Origin: Flammeovirgaceae bacterium UBA7330
GTDB lineage: Bacteria > Bacteroidota > Bacteroidia > Cytophagales > Cyclobacteriaceae
DNA length: 64,000 nucleotides
Reading direction: 5' to 3'
Assembly (NCBI GenBank): GCA_002471275.1
Contig: DKPQ01000015.1
Coordinates: forward strand, 1 to 64,000
Shown here: piece after piece, positions 17,735 through 26,898 of the stretch
Position numbering within the stretch: position 1 is the first letter of the stretch
How the letters are laid out: each line of letters begins with the position of its first letter
Notes under the pieces: model-generated
The model's database searches: none
The model's input: only the letters and a program-made list of their open reading frames with translations
Told to the model about the DNA's origin: nothing
Translations under genes and position numbers: made by a program

Positions 17735-19630
17735 CTATTCAGGGGAGATAGCGGCTTTTATTACCCTGAATTCGATTCTTCTGTTCCTTTTTCGACCTTC
17801 TTCAGTCTCATTGGAATCTATTGGCATGGAAGATCCATAGCCCTCATAAGAGAGCCTATTGAGCGCAATGCCTTTATCTTTTAGGTAATTGAATACTGAC
17901 ATGGCCCTTTTGGTAGAAAGGTCCTTGTTGTATTCCTCAGAGCCAATATTATCTGTATAACCCTCGATTCTTACATTGATTCCGGGATTGTTTTTCAGAT
18001 AGCCATAGATCTGATCCAACTCCGACAATGACCTCCTGTCTAGTGTATATTCATTGAATTCAAAATATACGTTCTCAAGGATCATGGATATGCCATCCTT
18101 GATCGGTTTGAGGTAAATATCAATGGTATCCGGCTCAAGCAAAGAATTGGATCGTGCTTCGAAAGTAAGATCTTCAAACAGGTAGTTTTCTTTGCTGATA
18201 AATACCCCATATTCATGCCCCTGGGTCAAAACCAGGAAATATCGGCCGGTCACAGAATCTGAGCTTACCTGATAGACGATATCCTGTTGATTCAGGTCTG
18301 CCATATGAAAATTGGCCTGCAGTGGTACATTGGTTTCTTCATTCAACACCCTACCTGTAATATAGCTGGAGGTATTTCTAATGAGTGTGTCATTCATGAT
18401 CTGGAATTTCATGATATCACTCCGAACGATGGTCCCGTGTTCACTGATCTCTTTACTGAAATAGGCGTTTTGTCCATCCGCAGTAATGAAAATACCCACT
18501 TCATCATTAAAGGTATTGATTGGATAACCCAGATTTACTGGTTTGGACCATCCTTTGCCTTCTTTCGTACACAGATACATATCATATCCACCCATTCCTT
18601 GTCTACCCTTGGAAGAGAAAAACAAAGATTGCCCGTTTACATGTATAAAGGGTGTGATATCATCTTCAGAGGTATTCACATTTGATCCAAGATTTTGTGG
18701 TTTGGTCCAATCAGTCCCCTCCAGATGGGTAACCCAAATATCTCGCGCTCCAATTCCGCCAGGTCTCGATGAGGCAAAATAGAGTGTTTTACCATCTGCA
18801 CTCAATGCCGGTTGTGATTCCCAGTCTATTGAATTGACCGTTGGTCCAAGATTCTTGGGGATTGACCAGCTATCCCCTACCCTGTGGGTAATGTAGAGGT
18901 CACAGCTACCCATTGATTGCCGTCCATTGCATGAGGTGAATATAAGTGTTCTGCCATCGGCCGAAATGGTACACGCACCTTCATTGAAGGAAGAATTGAT
19001 AAATGGTGAGATCGACTCTGCCGGAGTCCATTCACCATCTTTTTTATAGCTTATTACCAAATTTTCATCTCTTTCAATGCCCTGGGCTGTATAAATGATC
19101 TGCTGATTATCAACAGTCAGTACCGGGAAATATTGGAGCCTGAACTTGTTGACCTCATCGGGAAGCCTTTCGATCTCAATGATTTTGGGCTTTTGAATAG
19201 CTTGTAATGCATATTCAATATTAGCCGACAGATGTTGGACCTGTGGACTTAGCATGCTTTCCTTATTCGCATTCACAAGTGCATTTTTTGCTTCCTGATA
19301 ATTACCCTTCTGAAAATGCATGTTAGCTATCGTAATCCACAACGAAGGATTTACTTTGCTAAACGGTGTCACTTCGGTAAACCGTTCATAATAAGCTAAG
19401 GCTGAATCTTTCTCCTGCAAAACAGAATAAGTAGTGGCCAACCTCATATAAGGTGCCCCGTAGGTTGGATCCTTCTCAATAATCTTTTTGAGAATTTCAA
19501 TGGCACCACCAAAATTTCTTGCTCTTAATTCAAGTTCGGATTTCTCATAAAGCTTGAGACTCTTCTTTTGCTGGGCTACTAGACCTGAAAACAAGCTTAG
19601 AGACAGGATGGCATAAAAAATCAGACGCAT
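17735..19630 (-). CDS. PorE-like envelope protein: TPR, PD40 propeller, OmpA domain
   Basis: The 631-residue protein has a signal peptide ending near residue 19 (GLVAQQKK). TPR repeats follow (about 25-160), then PD40/WD40-like beta-propeller repeats (about 165-420, several with ADG-LYFASSR patterns). A carboxypeptidase-regulatory-like segment (about 425-515) and an OmpA peptidoglycan-binding domain (about 520-631, GYTDNIGSEEYNKDLSTKRA) complete it. This order is that of PorE, a periplasmic T9SS component, but paralogues are common. Unlike PorE lipoproteins no lipobox is evident. Its ATG overlaps the queE stop by one base. A T9SS cargo is encoded at 52536. Confidence 0.82.
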   Translation of the reverse strand: MRLIFYAILSLSLFSGLVAQQKKSLKLYEKSELELRARNFGGAIEILKKIIEKDPTYGAPYMRLATTYSVLQEKDSALAYYERFTEVTPFSKVNPSLWITIANMHFQKGNYQEAKNALVNANKESMLSPQVQHLSANIEYALQAIQKPKIIEIERLPDEVNKFRLQYFPVLTVDNQQIIYTAQGIERDENLVISYKKDGEWTPAESISPFINSSFNEGACTISADGRTLIFTSCNGRQSMGSCDLYITHRVGDSWSIPKNLGPTVNSIDWESQPALSADGKTLYFASSRPGGIGARDIWVTHLEGTDWTKPQNLGSNVNTSEDDITPFIHVNGQSLFFSSKGRQGMGGYDMYLCTKEGKGWSKPVNLGYPINTFNDEVGIFITADGQNAYFSKEISEHGTIVRSDIMKFQIMNDTLIRNTSSYITGRVLNEETNVPLQANFHMADLNQQDIVYQVSSDSVTGRYFLVLTQGHEYGVFISKENYLFEDLTFEARSNSLLEPDTIDIYLKPIKDGISMILENVYFEFNEYTLDRRSLSELDQIYGYLKNNPGINVRIEGYTDNIGSEEYNKDLSTKRAMSVFNYLKDKGIALNRLSYEGYGSSMPIDSNETEEGRKRNRRIEFRVIKAAISPE

Positions 19631-20259
19631 CAGGGGATATTCATGTACTTATGTACCTGTAAAGATATCCGCCATTTTGGATTCTGCTTGATATAGTCGA
19701 TAATCAGTGGGGTCATGACCTCTCTTTTTGACCATTCCGGCTGCAAGTAGAGCAAAGCATCGTTTTGCATCTTTTGAGCATGCTCCTCTGCCCATTTTAG
19801 GTCAGACTTGTTGAAAACAATCACTTTAAGCTCATTGGAGTGATAATAAAACTCCTCCCTGGAAGGCTTAAACTTCTTGGGTGAAAAACAAATCCAGTCC
19901 CATTGACCTGAAAGCGGATAAACTCCGGAAGTCTCAATATGCGTTTTAAGACCAGCGTGTTGTAGTTGATCCGTGAGACCGCCGAGATCATACATCAATG
20001 GTTCTCCCCCTGTGATAACCACGATCTCGGATTTTGATTTAACAGCTGATTCGGTGATATCGGAAACCGTACTGAAAGGATGTTTCTCAGCATCCCAGCT
20101 TTCTTTCACATCACACCAGACACACCCCACATCACATCCGCCCAGCCTAATGAAGTAGGCCAACTTCCCTGTGTGAAACCCTTCTCCCTGTAAAGTGAGA
20201 AAGGACTCCATCAAAGGCAATTGTTCAACCTGTGATTTCGTCTGAATGTTGTTTTTCAT
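19630..20259 (-). CDS. queE: 7-carboxy-7-deazaguanine synthase
   Basis: QueE is a radical-SAM enzyme that ring-contracts 6-carboxytetrahydropterin in queuosine (preQ0) synthesis. The 209-residue product has the short radical-SAM cluster CX3CX2C at about residues 42-49 (GGCDVGCVWCDVK), the N-terminal QGEGFHTGK, and ITGGEPL near 83. The ATG at 20259 lies inside the 3' end of folD, a 35-nt overlap; a shorter start at 20211 would lose the conserved LPLMESF lead. The next gene starts on its stop codon. QueD-like protein is encoded at 9390. Confidence 0.93.
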   Translation of the reverse strand: MKNNIQTKSQVEQLPLMESFLTLQGEGFHTGKLAYFIRLGGCDVGCVWCDVKESWDAEKHPFSTVSDITESAVKSKSEIVVITGGEPLMYDLGGLTDQLQHAGLKTHIETSGVYPLSGQWDWICFSPKKFKPSREEFYYHSNELKVIVFNKSDLKWAEEHAQKMQNDALLYLQPEWSKREVMTPLIIDYIKQNPKWRISLQVHKYMNIP

Positions 20260-21112
20260 ACGCCCTGATAGTATTCAACAACAAGGATGCGATAGTCATG
20301 GGTCCAACTCCTCCTGGTACGGGCGTGATGTATGACGCCTTTTTCGATGCTTCATCAAACTCTACATCCCCTACTAGTTTAAAGCCTGATTTTCTGCTCT
20401 TGTCTTCTACCCGAGATGTCCCCACATCTACGATGACAGCCCCTTCTTTTACCATGTCAGCACTGATGAGACCAGGCTTACCAACAGCAGCAATCAGAAT
20501 GTCCGCCTCTTTGGTATATTGAGTAATGTCAGGAGTGTACTTGTGGCAAACAGTCACAGTGGCATGGCCATCTTCGAGCATCATCATACTGATAGGAGCA
20601 CCTACCAATCTGCTGGCACCCACTACCACACAGTGTTTTCCTTCCAGATCAACTTCGTATCGGCGCAAAAGCTCCATGATTCCAAAGGGTGTAGCAGGCA
20701 GGATAAGCTGATTCTTGGAATTTATACTTCCAAAATTCTGATTGGTAAAACCATCCACATCTTTTACCGGGGAGATACAATCAGTTACTTTTTCTACTGA
20801 AATATGCTCTGGCAGCGGTAGCTGAACAATAAATCCATCAATATCCTCATCCTGGTTTAGCTGATCTACATGCTTCAGCAGCTTTTCCTCTGAAATGGTA
20901 CTGGCAAAATGCATGAGCGTAAAATCAAAACCTACTGCCTTGCATGCTTTGATCTTCCCATCAACATAAGTATGGCTGGCAGAATCATCACCAACAATTA
21001 TGATGGCCAGATTTGGGGCTCTAAGTCCCTTGCTTTTGATTGCTTCGACCTTTGCAGCTATTTCATTCTTGATGTCACTTGCTACTTTTTTACCATCCAG
21101 TATTGTTGCCAT
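20225..21112 (-). CDS. folD: methylenetetrahydrofolate dehydrogenase/cyclohydrolase
   Basis: FolD interconverts 5,10-methylene-, methenyl- and 10-formyl-tetrahydrofolate with NADP in the cytosol. The 295-residue protein shows the catalytic segment YVDGKIKAC near residue 50, IVQLPLPEH near 97, the Rossmann motif GASRLVGAP near 164-172, and PGGVGPMT near 268. The usual PCTP motif reads PATP here. It lies 19 nt after lepA and overlaps queE. Confidence 0.96.
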   Translation of the reverse strand: MATILDGKKVASDIKNEIAAKVEAIKSKGLRAPNLAIIIVGDDSASHTYVDGKIKACKAVGFDFTLMHFASTISEEKLLKHVDQLNQDEDIDGFIVQLPLPEHISVEKVTDCISPVKDVDGFTNQNFGSINSKNQLILPATPFGIMELLRRYEVDLEGKHCVVVGASRLVGAPISMMMLEDGHATVTVCHKYTPDITQYTKEADILIAAVGKPGLISADMVKEGAVIVDVGTSRVEDKSRKSGFKLVGDVEFDEASKKASYITPVPGGVGPMTIASLLLNTIRAYEKQHSDEITG

Positions 21113-21131
21113 GAGAATTCTGAGATCTTTA

Positions 21132-22919
21132 CTAGTCTAACTTTAACACCGCCATGAAGGCTTCCTGCGGGATCTCCACATTACCTACCTGACGCATCCT
21201 TTTCTTACCTTTTTTCTGCTTTTCCAGCAATTTACGTTTTCTTGAGATATCACCTCCGTAGCACTTAGCCAATACATTCTTTCGCATAGCTCTGACCGAC
21301 TCTCTGGCGATAACTTTTGTTCCGATGGCCGCCTGAATAGCGATCTCAAACATCTGACGTGGCAAGAGTTCTTTTAGTTTCTCACAAAGTCTTTTACCCC
21401 ATTCGTAGGCTTTTTCACGATGCACGATTGCAGAAAGGGCATCTACGGGGTCGCCATTGAGCATAATATCCAGCTTGATCATGTTGGAAGCCCTGTACCC
21501 AATGAGTTCATAATCCAGCGATGCGTATCCTCGCGAAATCGTCTTTAGCTTGTCGAAGAAGTCGAATACGATCTCCGAAAGTGGCAATTCGAAGGTGAGC
21601 TCCACCCTATTTGATGTCAGGTAAACCTGGTTTTTAATTTCTCCTCGTTTATCCACACATAAGGCGATCACCGGACCGATAAAATCTGCCTTGGTGATAA
21701 TCTGTGCCCTGATATATGGCTCCTCTATCCGTTCGATGTACCCGGGGTCAGGAAGCTCTGAAGGAGCACTCACTTTCTTTAATTCCCCATTGGTTTTTAT
21801 CACATGAAATTGCACACTCGGGACAGTGGTGATCACCGTCATGTCAAACTCACGCTCCAATCGCTCCTGCACAATCTCCATGTGGAGCATCCCCAGGAAT
21901 CCACATCTAAATCCAAAACCAAGGGCTACCGATGTCTCCGGCTCCCATACCAGTGAGGCATCGTTGAGTTGAAGTTTTTCCATCGACGCCCTAAGCTCTT
22001 CAAATTCTGATGTTTCTACAGGATAGATACCCGCAAAAACCATGGGTTTTACATCTTCAAATCCACGAACCATTCGGGTGGTAGGCCGATTGACGTGTGT
22101 GATCGTATCTCCTACCTTCACCTCTTTGGCCACTTTGATACCTGAAATCAGATAACCTACGTTTCCGGCCTTGATCTCGCCCTGAGGGTCATGTTGGAGT
22201 TTTAGAATACCAATCTCATCAGCCTCATACGTTTTCCCGGTATTGACAAATTTTACTTTATCGCCTTGTCGTAAGGTGCCGTTAAAAACCCGGTAAAATA
22301 CTTCGATCCCGCGGTAAGGATTAAATACCGAATCAAAAATCATCGCCTGCAGAGGCTCCTCGGGGTCTCCTGATGGCGCAGGCACTTTCTCCACGATCGT
22401 CTGGAGTATCTCCTCAATCCCTATGCCCTCTTTGGCGCTGGCATGGATAATATCTTCTTTTTTGCAACCTATCAGATCAATGATCTGATCAGAAACCTCA
22501 TCAGGCATGGCGCCAGGCAGGTCTATTTTATTCAGTACGGGTATGACCTCCAGGTCATGTTCAATGGCCAGATAAAGATTCGATATGGTTTGCGCTTCAA
22601 TGCCCTGGGACGCATCTACGACGAGCAAAGCCCCTTCGCATGCTGCAATAGATCTGGATACCTCATACGAAAAGTCTACATGGCCCGGAGTATCAATCAG
22701 GTTCAATACATACTTCACGCCATCCTTCAGGTAATTCATTTGAATTGCATGACTTTTGATGGTGATCCCCCGCTCACGCTCAAGGTCCATGTTGTCAAGT
22801 AACTGATTTTGCATCTCGCGCTGAGTCACAGTTTGGGTATGCTCAAGCAGTCGGTCTGCCAGGGTACTTTTACCGTGGTCGATGTGGGCGATAATACAGA
22901 AATTTCTTAGGTGCTTCAT
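21132..22919 (-). CDS. lepA: elongation factor 4 (LepA), translational GTPase
   Basis: EF4/LepA acts on ribosomes during translation, with proposed roles in back-translocation and initiation. The 595-residue protein has the G-domain motifs AHIDHGKSTL (G1, near 10-19), DTPGH (G3) and NKID (G4). A beta-barrel domain and the LepA-specific C-terminal domain with RKRKLLEKQKKGKKRMRQ near 560-577 follow. A -7 candidate TACTTTTG lies at 22946-22939. folD follows 19 nt downstream. Confidence 0.97.
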   Translation of the reverse strand: MKHLRNFCIIAHIDHGKSTLADRLLEHTQTVTQREMQNQLLDNMDLERERGITIKSHAIQMNYLKDGVKYVLNLIDTPGHVDFSYEVSRSIAACEGALLVVDASQGIEAQTISNLYLAIEHDLEVIPVLNKIDLPGAMPDEVSDQIIDLIGCKKEDIIHASAKEGIGIEEILQTIVEKVPAPSGDPEEPLQAMIFDSVFNPYRGIEVFYRVFNGTLRQGDKVKFVNTGKTYEADEIGILKLQHDPQGEIKAGNVGYLISGIKVAKEVKVGDTITHVNRPTTRMVRGFEDVKPMVFAGIYPVETSEFEELRASMEKLQLNDASLVWEPETSVALGFGFRCGFLGMLHMEIVQERLEREFDMTVITTVPSVQFHVIKTNGELKKVSAPSELPDPGYIERIEEPYIRAQIITKADFIGPVIALCVDKRGEIKNQVYLTSNRVELTFELPLSEIVFDFFDKLKTISRGYASLDYELIGYRASNMIKLDIMLNGDPVDALSAIVHREKAYEWGKRLCEKLKELLPRQMFEIAIQAAIGTKVIARESVRAMRKNVLAKCYGGDISRKRKLLEKQKKGKKRMRQVGNVEIPQEAFMAVLKLD

Positions 22920-22938
22920 GCTATTCTGAAAAGGACTG

Positions 22939-22946
22939 CAAAAGTA
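22939..22946 (-). promoter_or_regulatory. candidate -7 element for lepA
   Basis: TACTTTTG on the minus strand fits TAnnTTTG about 20 nt before the lepA ATG. No -33 TTG is evident, so confidence is low. Confidence 0.35.
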
Positions 22947-23012
22947 GTCATTAGGTATACATCAGGAAATGTTTCCCATTCATTTAATTACCAGACTGAG
23001 TTTTTGAGGTGA

Positions 23013-23462
23013 TCAAACTTTATTTTTAGTATCTATTATCAAGGTAACAGGGCCATCATTCAAAAGGTTTATCTGCATATTGGCTCCGAACTCCCCTGTT
23101 TTTACAGGAACGCCCAGTGAAGATACTTCATGGACAAATTTTTCATAAAGTGGGATGGCTGTTTCCGGTTTTGCCGCCTTGATGAAGGAAGGTCTGTTTC
23201 CCTTTTTCGTGCTGGCATGAAGCGTAAACTGACTTACAATGAGGATTTCACCATGAATATCTTTCACACTCAGGTTCATTTTTCCCTCCTCATCGGCAAA
23301 TATTCGGAGGTTTACCAGCTTCTGTGTAAGCCAGGTTATGTCTTCATGATTATCTTCTTTCTCAATACCGATAAGCACTACCAGGCCAGAATTGATCTCA
23401 CCTTTGATAATTCCTGCAATAGATACCGAAGCATGGGAAACTCTTTGAATAACTGCGATCAT
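23013..23462 (-). CDS. dtd: D-aminoacyl-tRNA deacylase
   Basis: DTD hydrolyses D-aminoacyl-tRNAs and so keeps D-amino acids out of proteins. The 149-residue product begins MIAVIQRVSHASV, has SQFTLHA near residue 77-83 (active-site SQFTL) and the Gly-cisPro motif NDGPVT near 136. It lies 4 nt after the DUF1232 gene on the same strand and 93 nt before lepA. Confidence 0.96.
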   Translation of the reverse strand: MIAVIQRVSHASVSIAGIIKGEINSGLVVLIGIEKEDNHEDITWLTQKLVNLRIFADEEGKMNLSVKDIHGEILIVSQFTLHASTKKGNRPSFIKAAKPETAIPLYEKFVHEVSSLGVPVKTGEFGANMQINLLNDGPVTLIIDTKNKV

Positions 23463-23466
23463 CGAG

Positions 23467-23856
23467 CTATTGCGCTTTCTCCCATTGCTTAAAGTTCTCT
23501 ATATCGCTGGCCAGACTCTGTAAGACAAAATAGAGTACCGATATATCGTCTGTAAATCCCAGAGCCGGAATAAAATCAGGTATCAGATCAAAAGGGGTGA
23601 TAAAATATACCAGACTGAATATAAGTAAGAGAATAGACTTGTTAGAAAATGATGGATAGGTCCCGTTAAAATGAGATTGAATCATCCTCATCACAAGTTT
23701 AATGTTCGAAACAAAAACATTTCTCTCTTCGCTATCCTCATGCAATACCTGCAGCTTGTCTGTAGCTTTTCTCAAAAGTGCCTTTACCTTTTCATTGTTG
23801 TTAATAAAGTCTTTTGATCGCTCATAAATTCTTCTAACACGTGCGTTTTTTATCAA
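23467..23856 (-). CDS. DUF1232 (YkvA-family) membrane protein
   Basis: This 129-residue protein carries the DUF1232 signature at about residues 80-105, YFITPFDLIPDFIPALGF followed by TDDISVL, with hydrophobic flanks that should insert in the membrane. No biochemical function is established for the family. The first usable start is TTG at 23856, overlapping the upstream TGA as TTGA, which suggests coupling to the preceding membrane protein. No earlier ATG exists. Confidence 0.85.
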   Translation of the reverse strand: MIKNARVRRIYERSKDFINNNEKVKALLRKATDKLQVLHEDSEERNVFVSNIKLVMRMIQSHFNGTYPSFSNKSILLLIFSLVYFITPFDLIPDFIPALGFTDDISVLYFVLQSLASDIENFKQWEKAQ

Positions 23857-24374
23857 AATACCTCCTTTATTTCTTCTTTAATATATGTTAATGCGCCTTT
23901 CAATGTATCGTTTTCCTGTTTCAGAGACTTCTCAAAGATCAGTTTAGCCAAATCCAGCCCAGTGGCATTTTCCTGCACTTCATTGCCGGCTTCATTGATC
24001 ATGGAGATTAATTGCTCTACCGCACTGGACACAAAAGTCCAGGCATCTCCTGACATATAAACCTGCTGGGACAGGTTATGGTTATATTCACTTCTGATTT
24101 CCGAGATCAAAGCAGACTGCAAATCTTTGGCAGTCATCTTATTGCTATTGAGTCTAGGGATCATATTTGAAGGGGAGATGCGTTCCAAAAGCAGGCATAC
24201 CCTTTCGTAAGCCTGAAGCCTGATGGGTGTGACAATTTCAGCATTCTTTTGCCGGATAGAATATTTATATTCTTCCAACTGTTTTGTGGTAAACGAACGA
24301 ACAATTAGGTAAGCGGCATACAGCACCAGAACAGCAGGTAAAACAATTTTTAATAAGTCGATGATCATTTCCAT
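23853..24374 (-). CDS. uncharacterised membrane-anchored protein
   Basis: I do not recognise this 173-residue protein. It has one N-terminal transmembrane segment (about 4-28, LLKIVLPAVLVLYAAYLIV) and then a soluble, mostly helical part. Conserved-looking blocks are RLQAYERVCLLLERISPSN and a segment with SGDAWTFVSSAVEQL. It is first in a leftward run with the DUF1232 gene, dtd and lepA, so it is probably a housekeeping gene of the group and not an import. Function unknown. Confidence 0.75.
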   Translation of the reverse strand: MEMIIDLLKIVLPAVLVLYAAYLIVRSFTTKQLEEYKYSIRQKNAEIVTPIRLQAYERVCLLLERISPSNMIPRLNSNKMTAKDLQSALISEIRSEYNHNLSQQVYMSGDAWTFVSSAVEQLISMINEAGNEVQENATGLDLAKLIFEKSLKQENDTLKGALTYIKEEIKEVF

Positions 24375-24432
24375 CCAGAAGTGTGTTATGATTAATGTTT
24401 AAGTTCAAAATTAAGTATTTTCTTTGTTGATC

Positions 24433-24723
24433 ATGATGCCTCCGGTAACCATTAGCAAAAAAGCAATAACAGAGATCAAGCACATCATCCAGGCCAAAAA
24501 AGTTCCCGAGGGATATGGTCTCCGAATAGGTGTGAAAGGCGGGGGCTGTGGTGCTACCCTGATACTGGGATTTGACCAAAAACTGGAAAATGACATTGAA
24601 TACACGATTGAAGATGTGCCTGTATACATCCAAAAAAAGGAAACCCTATTCGTAGTAGGAAAAGAGGTAGATTTCTATGAGGGATCAGACAAAAGAGGGT
24701 TTGTGTTCAACGATCGAAATTGA
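24433..24723 (+). CDS. A-type Fe-S carrier (IscA/HesB-like) lacking the C-terminal cysteines
   Basis: The 96-residue protein aligns along the HesB/IscA fold: VTISKKAITEIKHI at the start, LRIGVKGGGCG near 30-40, and EVDFYEGSDKRGFVFND at the end. Classical A-type carriers have one cysteine here plus a C-terminal CxC. This protein stops just after GFVFNDRN and keeps only the single cysteine. It may bind a cluster or iron differently, as a dimer or with a partner, or be a divergent subfamily. Possible starts are ATG 24433 or 24436; a TTG at 24424 is less likely. It abuts folB tail to tail with no gap. Confidence 0.82.
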   Translation: MMPPVTISKKAITEIKHIIQAKKVPEGYGLRIGVKGGGCGATLILGFDQKLENDIEYTIEDVPVYIQKKETLFVVGKEVDFYEGSDKRGFVFNDRN

Positions 24724-25074
24724 TCAGGCTGTTAATTCTACAGTAGCCTTCTGACACAGTCCCTTTACCGGTGGGTTGTACTTGCTCACTCGCACTTTAA
24801 CCTCCTGCACATGCGGAAATTTTGATTTGATGCGCTTGATTATTTTTCCTGCAAGGTGTTCTAGAAGTATGGCATCAATACTCATCACTTCAGCTACCAT
24901 GGCATAGACTTTCTCATAGTTGACCGTGCCTTCGAGCTTATCTTCTTCTACAGCCTCATTAAAATCCAGCTCCATCTCCACATCCACAGAGTATTTGTTG
25001 CCGATGATCCTCTCCTCCTCATAATATCCATGACGGGCATAAAACTCCATACCCTCAAGCATTACCTTACCCAT
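24724..25074 (-). CDS. folB: dihydroneopterin aldolase
   Basis: FolB cleaves dihydroneopterin to 6-hydroxymethyl-dihydropterin and glycolaldehyde in folate synthesis. The 116-residue T-fold protein shows LEGMEFYARHGYYEEER (about 6-22), NYEKVYAMV near 52, LEHLAGKI near 71 and KYNPPVKG near 98. Its ATG overlaps the stop of the DivIVA-like gene by one base (TAATG). Confidence 0.94.
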   Translation of the reverse strand: MGKVMLEGMEFYARHGYYEEERIIGNKYSVDVEMELDFNEAVEEDKLEGTVNYEKVYAMVAEVMSIDAILLEHLAGKIIKRIKSKFPHVQEVKVRVSKYNPPVKGLCQKATVELTA

Positions 25075-25940
25075 TAGGCTTCGTCTATTTGATCAAAAAA
25101 GGAACCTTTATCTTCAGCTTCTGTATTGACGGGTTCTTTCTTTGGAGGTTCCTTTTTCTTTACTTCCTGCTGCATATCCTCAGCAGGTTCATCTTTTGTT
25201 TCTTCCGAAGCTTCAGCAATAGGCGCTTTGACTGAGGGGGCTTCCTGAGGGAGTTGAGACACTACAGGGTCATCATTTTTCTTCTTCGGGCTTGGTAGAT
25301 CTTCCTTGGTCAGTTTTTTCAATTCAACCTTGCTCAGCTTTAATTCATCAGAGTTAAGCCGGTCCTCGGATGCGCGCACCAGCTCTTTCACTCTTTTGCT
25401 GTAATCAACGATATCAAAATCACCACGCTTCCGATCTATGCTGGATATTTTGTCCATGATCTCCGAAGACAGATGTTTTAGTTCTTTGATCACATTGCTG
25501 CGATAGTTCTCCAACTCGTGATAATTCTGATCAAGCTTTTCTACCGCTTCCTGCATCTCCTCTATCATCTCCTTTGCTTCCTGCTCCGCCCGCTCGATGA
25601 TATCACTGGCCTTTGACTTGGCTTCACTCATCAGGGCTTCCGCATTCATCTGCACCTCTTTCAGATGCAGCTCGGCCGTTTTGTTAGCCTGATCGATCAG
25701 GTTGGCCCCTGTGTCTTCGGCGGTCTTCAGGGTCTTGAACAATGAACTCTCGACTTCCCTGAGCTTCTGTACTTCCTTTTGGGATTGTTCAAGCTTGATT
25801 TTGAATTCTTTGTTCTCATCCAGGACACGCTCCCATTCATTAGATAGAGATTGCAAAAAAGCAATGACTTCATCTTTGTCGTATCCCCTTAGCTTTTTCT
25901 CAAAGCTCTTTTGTCTTATTTCAAGTGGTGTGATCTTCAT
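25074..25940 (-). CDS. DivIVA-domain coiled-coil protein
   Basis: The 288-residue protein starts with a DivIVA N-terminal domain (about 1-60, ITPLEIRQKSFEKKLRGYDKD) followed by a long coiled coil (about 30-215). The tail (about 215-288) is charged and low in complexity, rich in K, E and P. DivIVA proteins recognise curved membrane and organise septal or polar growth, but a role in Bacteroidota is not established. It sits between a WD40 gene (4-nt ATGA overlap) and folB (1-nt overlap). Confidence 0.88.
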   Translation of the reverse strand: MKITPLEIRQKSFEKKLRGYDKDEVIAFLQSLSNEWERVLDENKEFKIKLEQSQKEVQKLREVESSLFKTLKTAEDTGANLIDQANKTAELHLKEVQMNAEALMSEAKSKASDIIERAEQEAKEMIEEMQEAVEKLDQNYHELENYRSNVIKELKHLSSEIMDKISSIDRKRGDFDIVDYSKRVKELVRASEDRLNSDELKLSKVELKKLTKEDLPSPKKKNDDPVVSQLPQEAPSVKAPIAEASEETKDEPAEDMQQEVKKKEPPKKEPVNTEAEDKGSFFDQIDEA

Positions 25941-26851
25941 TGATCTGTAAAATTAACATCCCAGATAGAAATAGTACGATCATCGCTACATGAAACCACC
26001 CAATTATTATGTGGCATCCATAAAAGTTTGTTTACTGAAGTACCATGACCGGCATGCCTGGCTTTGTCAATGACCTTCAATAACTTGAAACTGTGGGCAT
26101 CCCACACCTTTATAGATTTGTCCATGCTACAAGATACAAAATATTGGCCGTCTGCCCGGAAATGAATGTGATTGATGGCATACATATGCGCCGGGATCTC
26201 CTCCACCAGCTGATAATTGTTGTGAATGTCCCAGAACTTGATCCTGGCATCCCTACTCCCACTTACCAATAAAGGTAGCTGCGGATGATATTGTAATGTA
26301 AAGACCGAAATCTTGTGAGCTTCAATTTCTCTGAGTATAGACAAATCATTCGGATTAAGGATGCGAATGGTGTTGTCGCTGTATCCAACAGCAATTTCTT
26401 TTCCATTAGGATTTACCGCTATGGTCCGTGCACTCTTGTCCGACCACGACTTTTTTGTCAAAACATTCAAATCCCAGTCCAGGTGAATGACCATACCATC
26501 ACCGCAAGCCACCCAAATGGATTTATCGCTGCACTGAATGTCAAAAATCGAGGAAGTCGTAATGGCTACGGAAGCTATTTCTTCTCGCTTTTCTACATCG
26601 ATCAGGTGGACTCCGCTAAAGTTTTGTCCCACTACCAGCAAACCCTTCGATTTAAGGAATGCCAGAGCATAAACTGAAGAGGGCACTTTAGCAATCATCA
26701 CACCATTTTCTGGTTCCCTCAGGTCCCAAAGTGCGATCATTCCATCACCTCCTGCAGAAATAAAATGTGAGTCACTCACCTTTTCAAGGGTATATAACGA
26801 GTCATTGTGACCGGAAAGTGTTTGTATCTTTTTGACCTGGATGGTGTTCAT
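25937..26851 (-). CDS. WD40-repeat protein
   Basis: This 304-residue protein is a single beta-propeller of about seven WD40 repeats covering nearly its whole length. Repeats such as VWDAHSFKLL, FWDIHNNYQL and a C-terminal SIWDVNFTDQ are clear. No signal peptide is seen, so it is probably a cytoplasmic scaffold. I use the ATG at 26851 (MNTIQVKK); a longer frame to 26917 would overlap the divergent Sfp gene. It heads the leftward set WD40-divIVA-folB. Confidence 0.88.
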   Translation of the reverse strand: MNTIQVKKIQTLSGHNDSLYTLEKVSDSHFISAGGDGMIALWDLREPENGVMIAKVPSSVYALAFLKSKGLLVVGQNFSGVHLIDVEKREEIASVAITTSSIFDIQCSDKSIWVACGDGMVIHLDWDLNVLTKKSWSDKSARTIAVNPNGKEIAVGYSDNTIRILNPNDLSILREIEAHKISVFTLQYHPQLPLLVSGSRDARIKFWDIHNNYQLVEEIPAHMYAINHIHFRADGQYFVSCSMDKSIKVWDAHSFKLLKVIDKARHAGHGTSVNKLLWMPHNNWVVSCSDDRTISIWDVNFTDQ

Positions 26852-26898
26852 CTCATGAATTTCGTTTAAAATTAACGATTGAAGGATAGAAAAATTCA

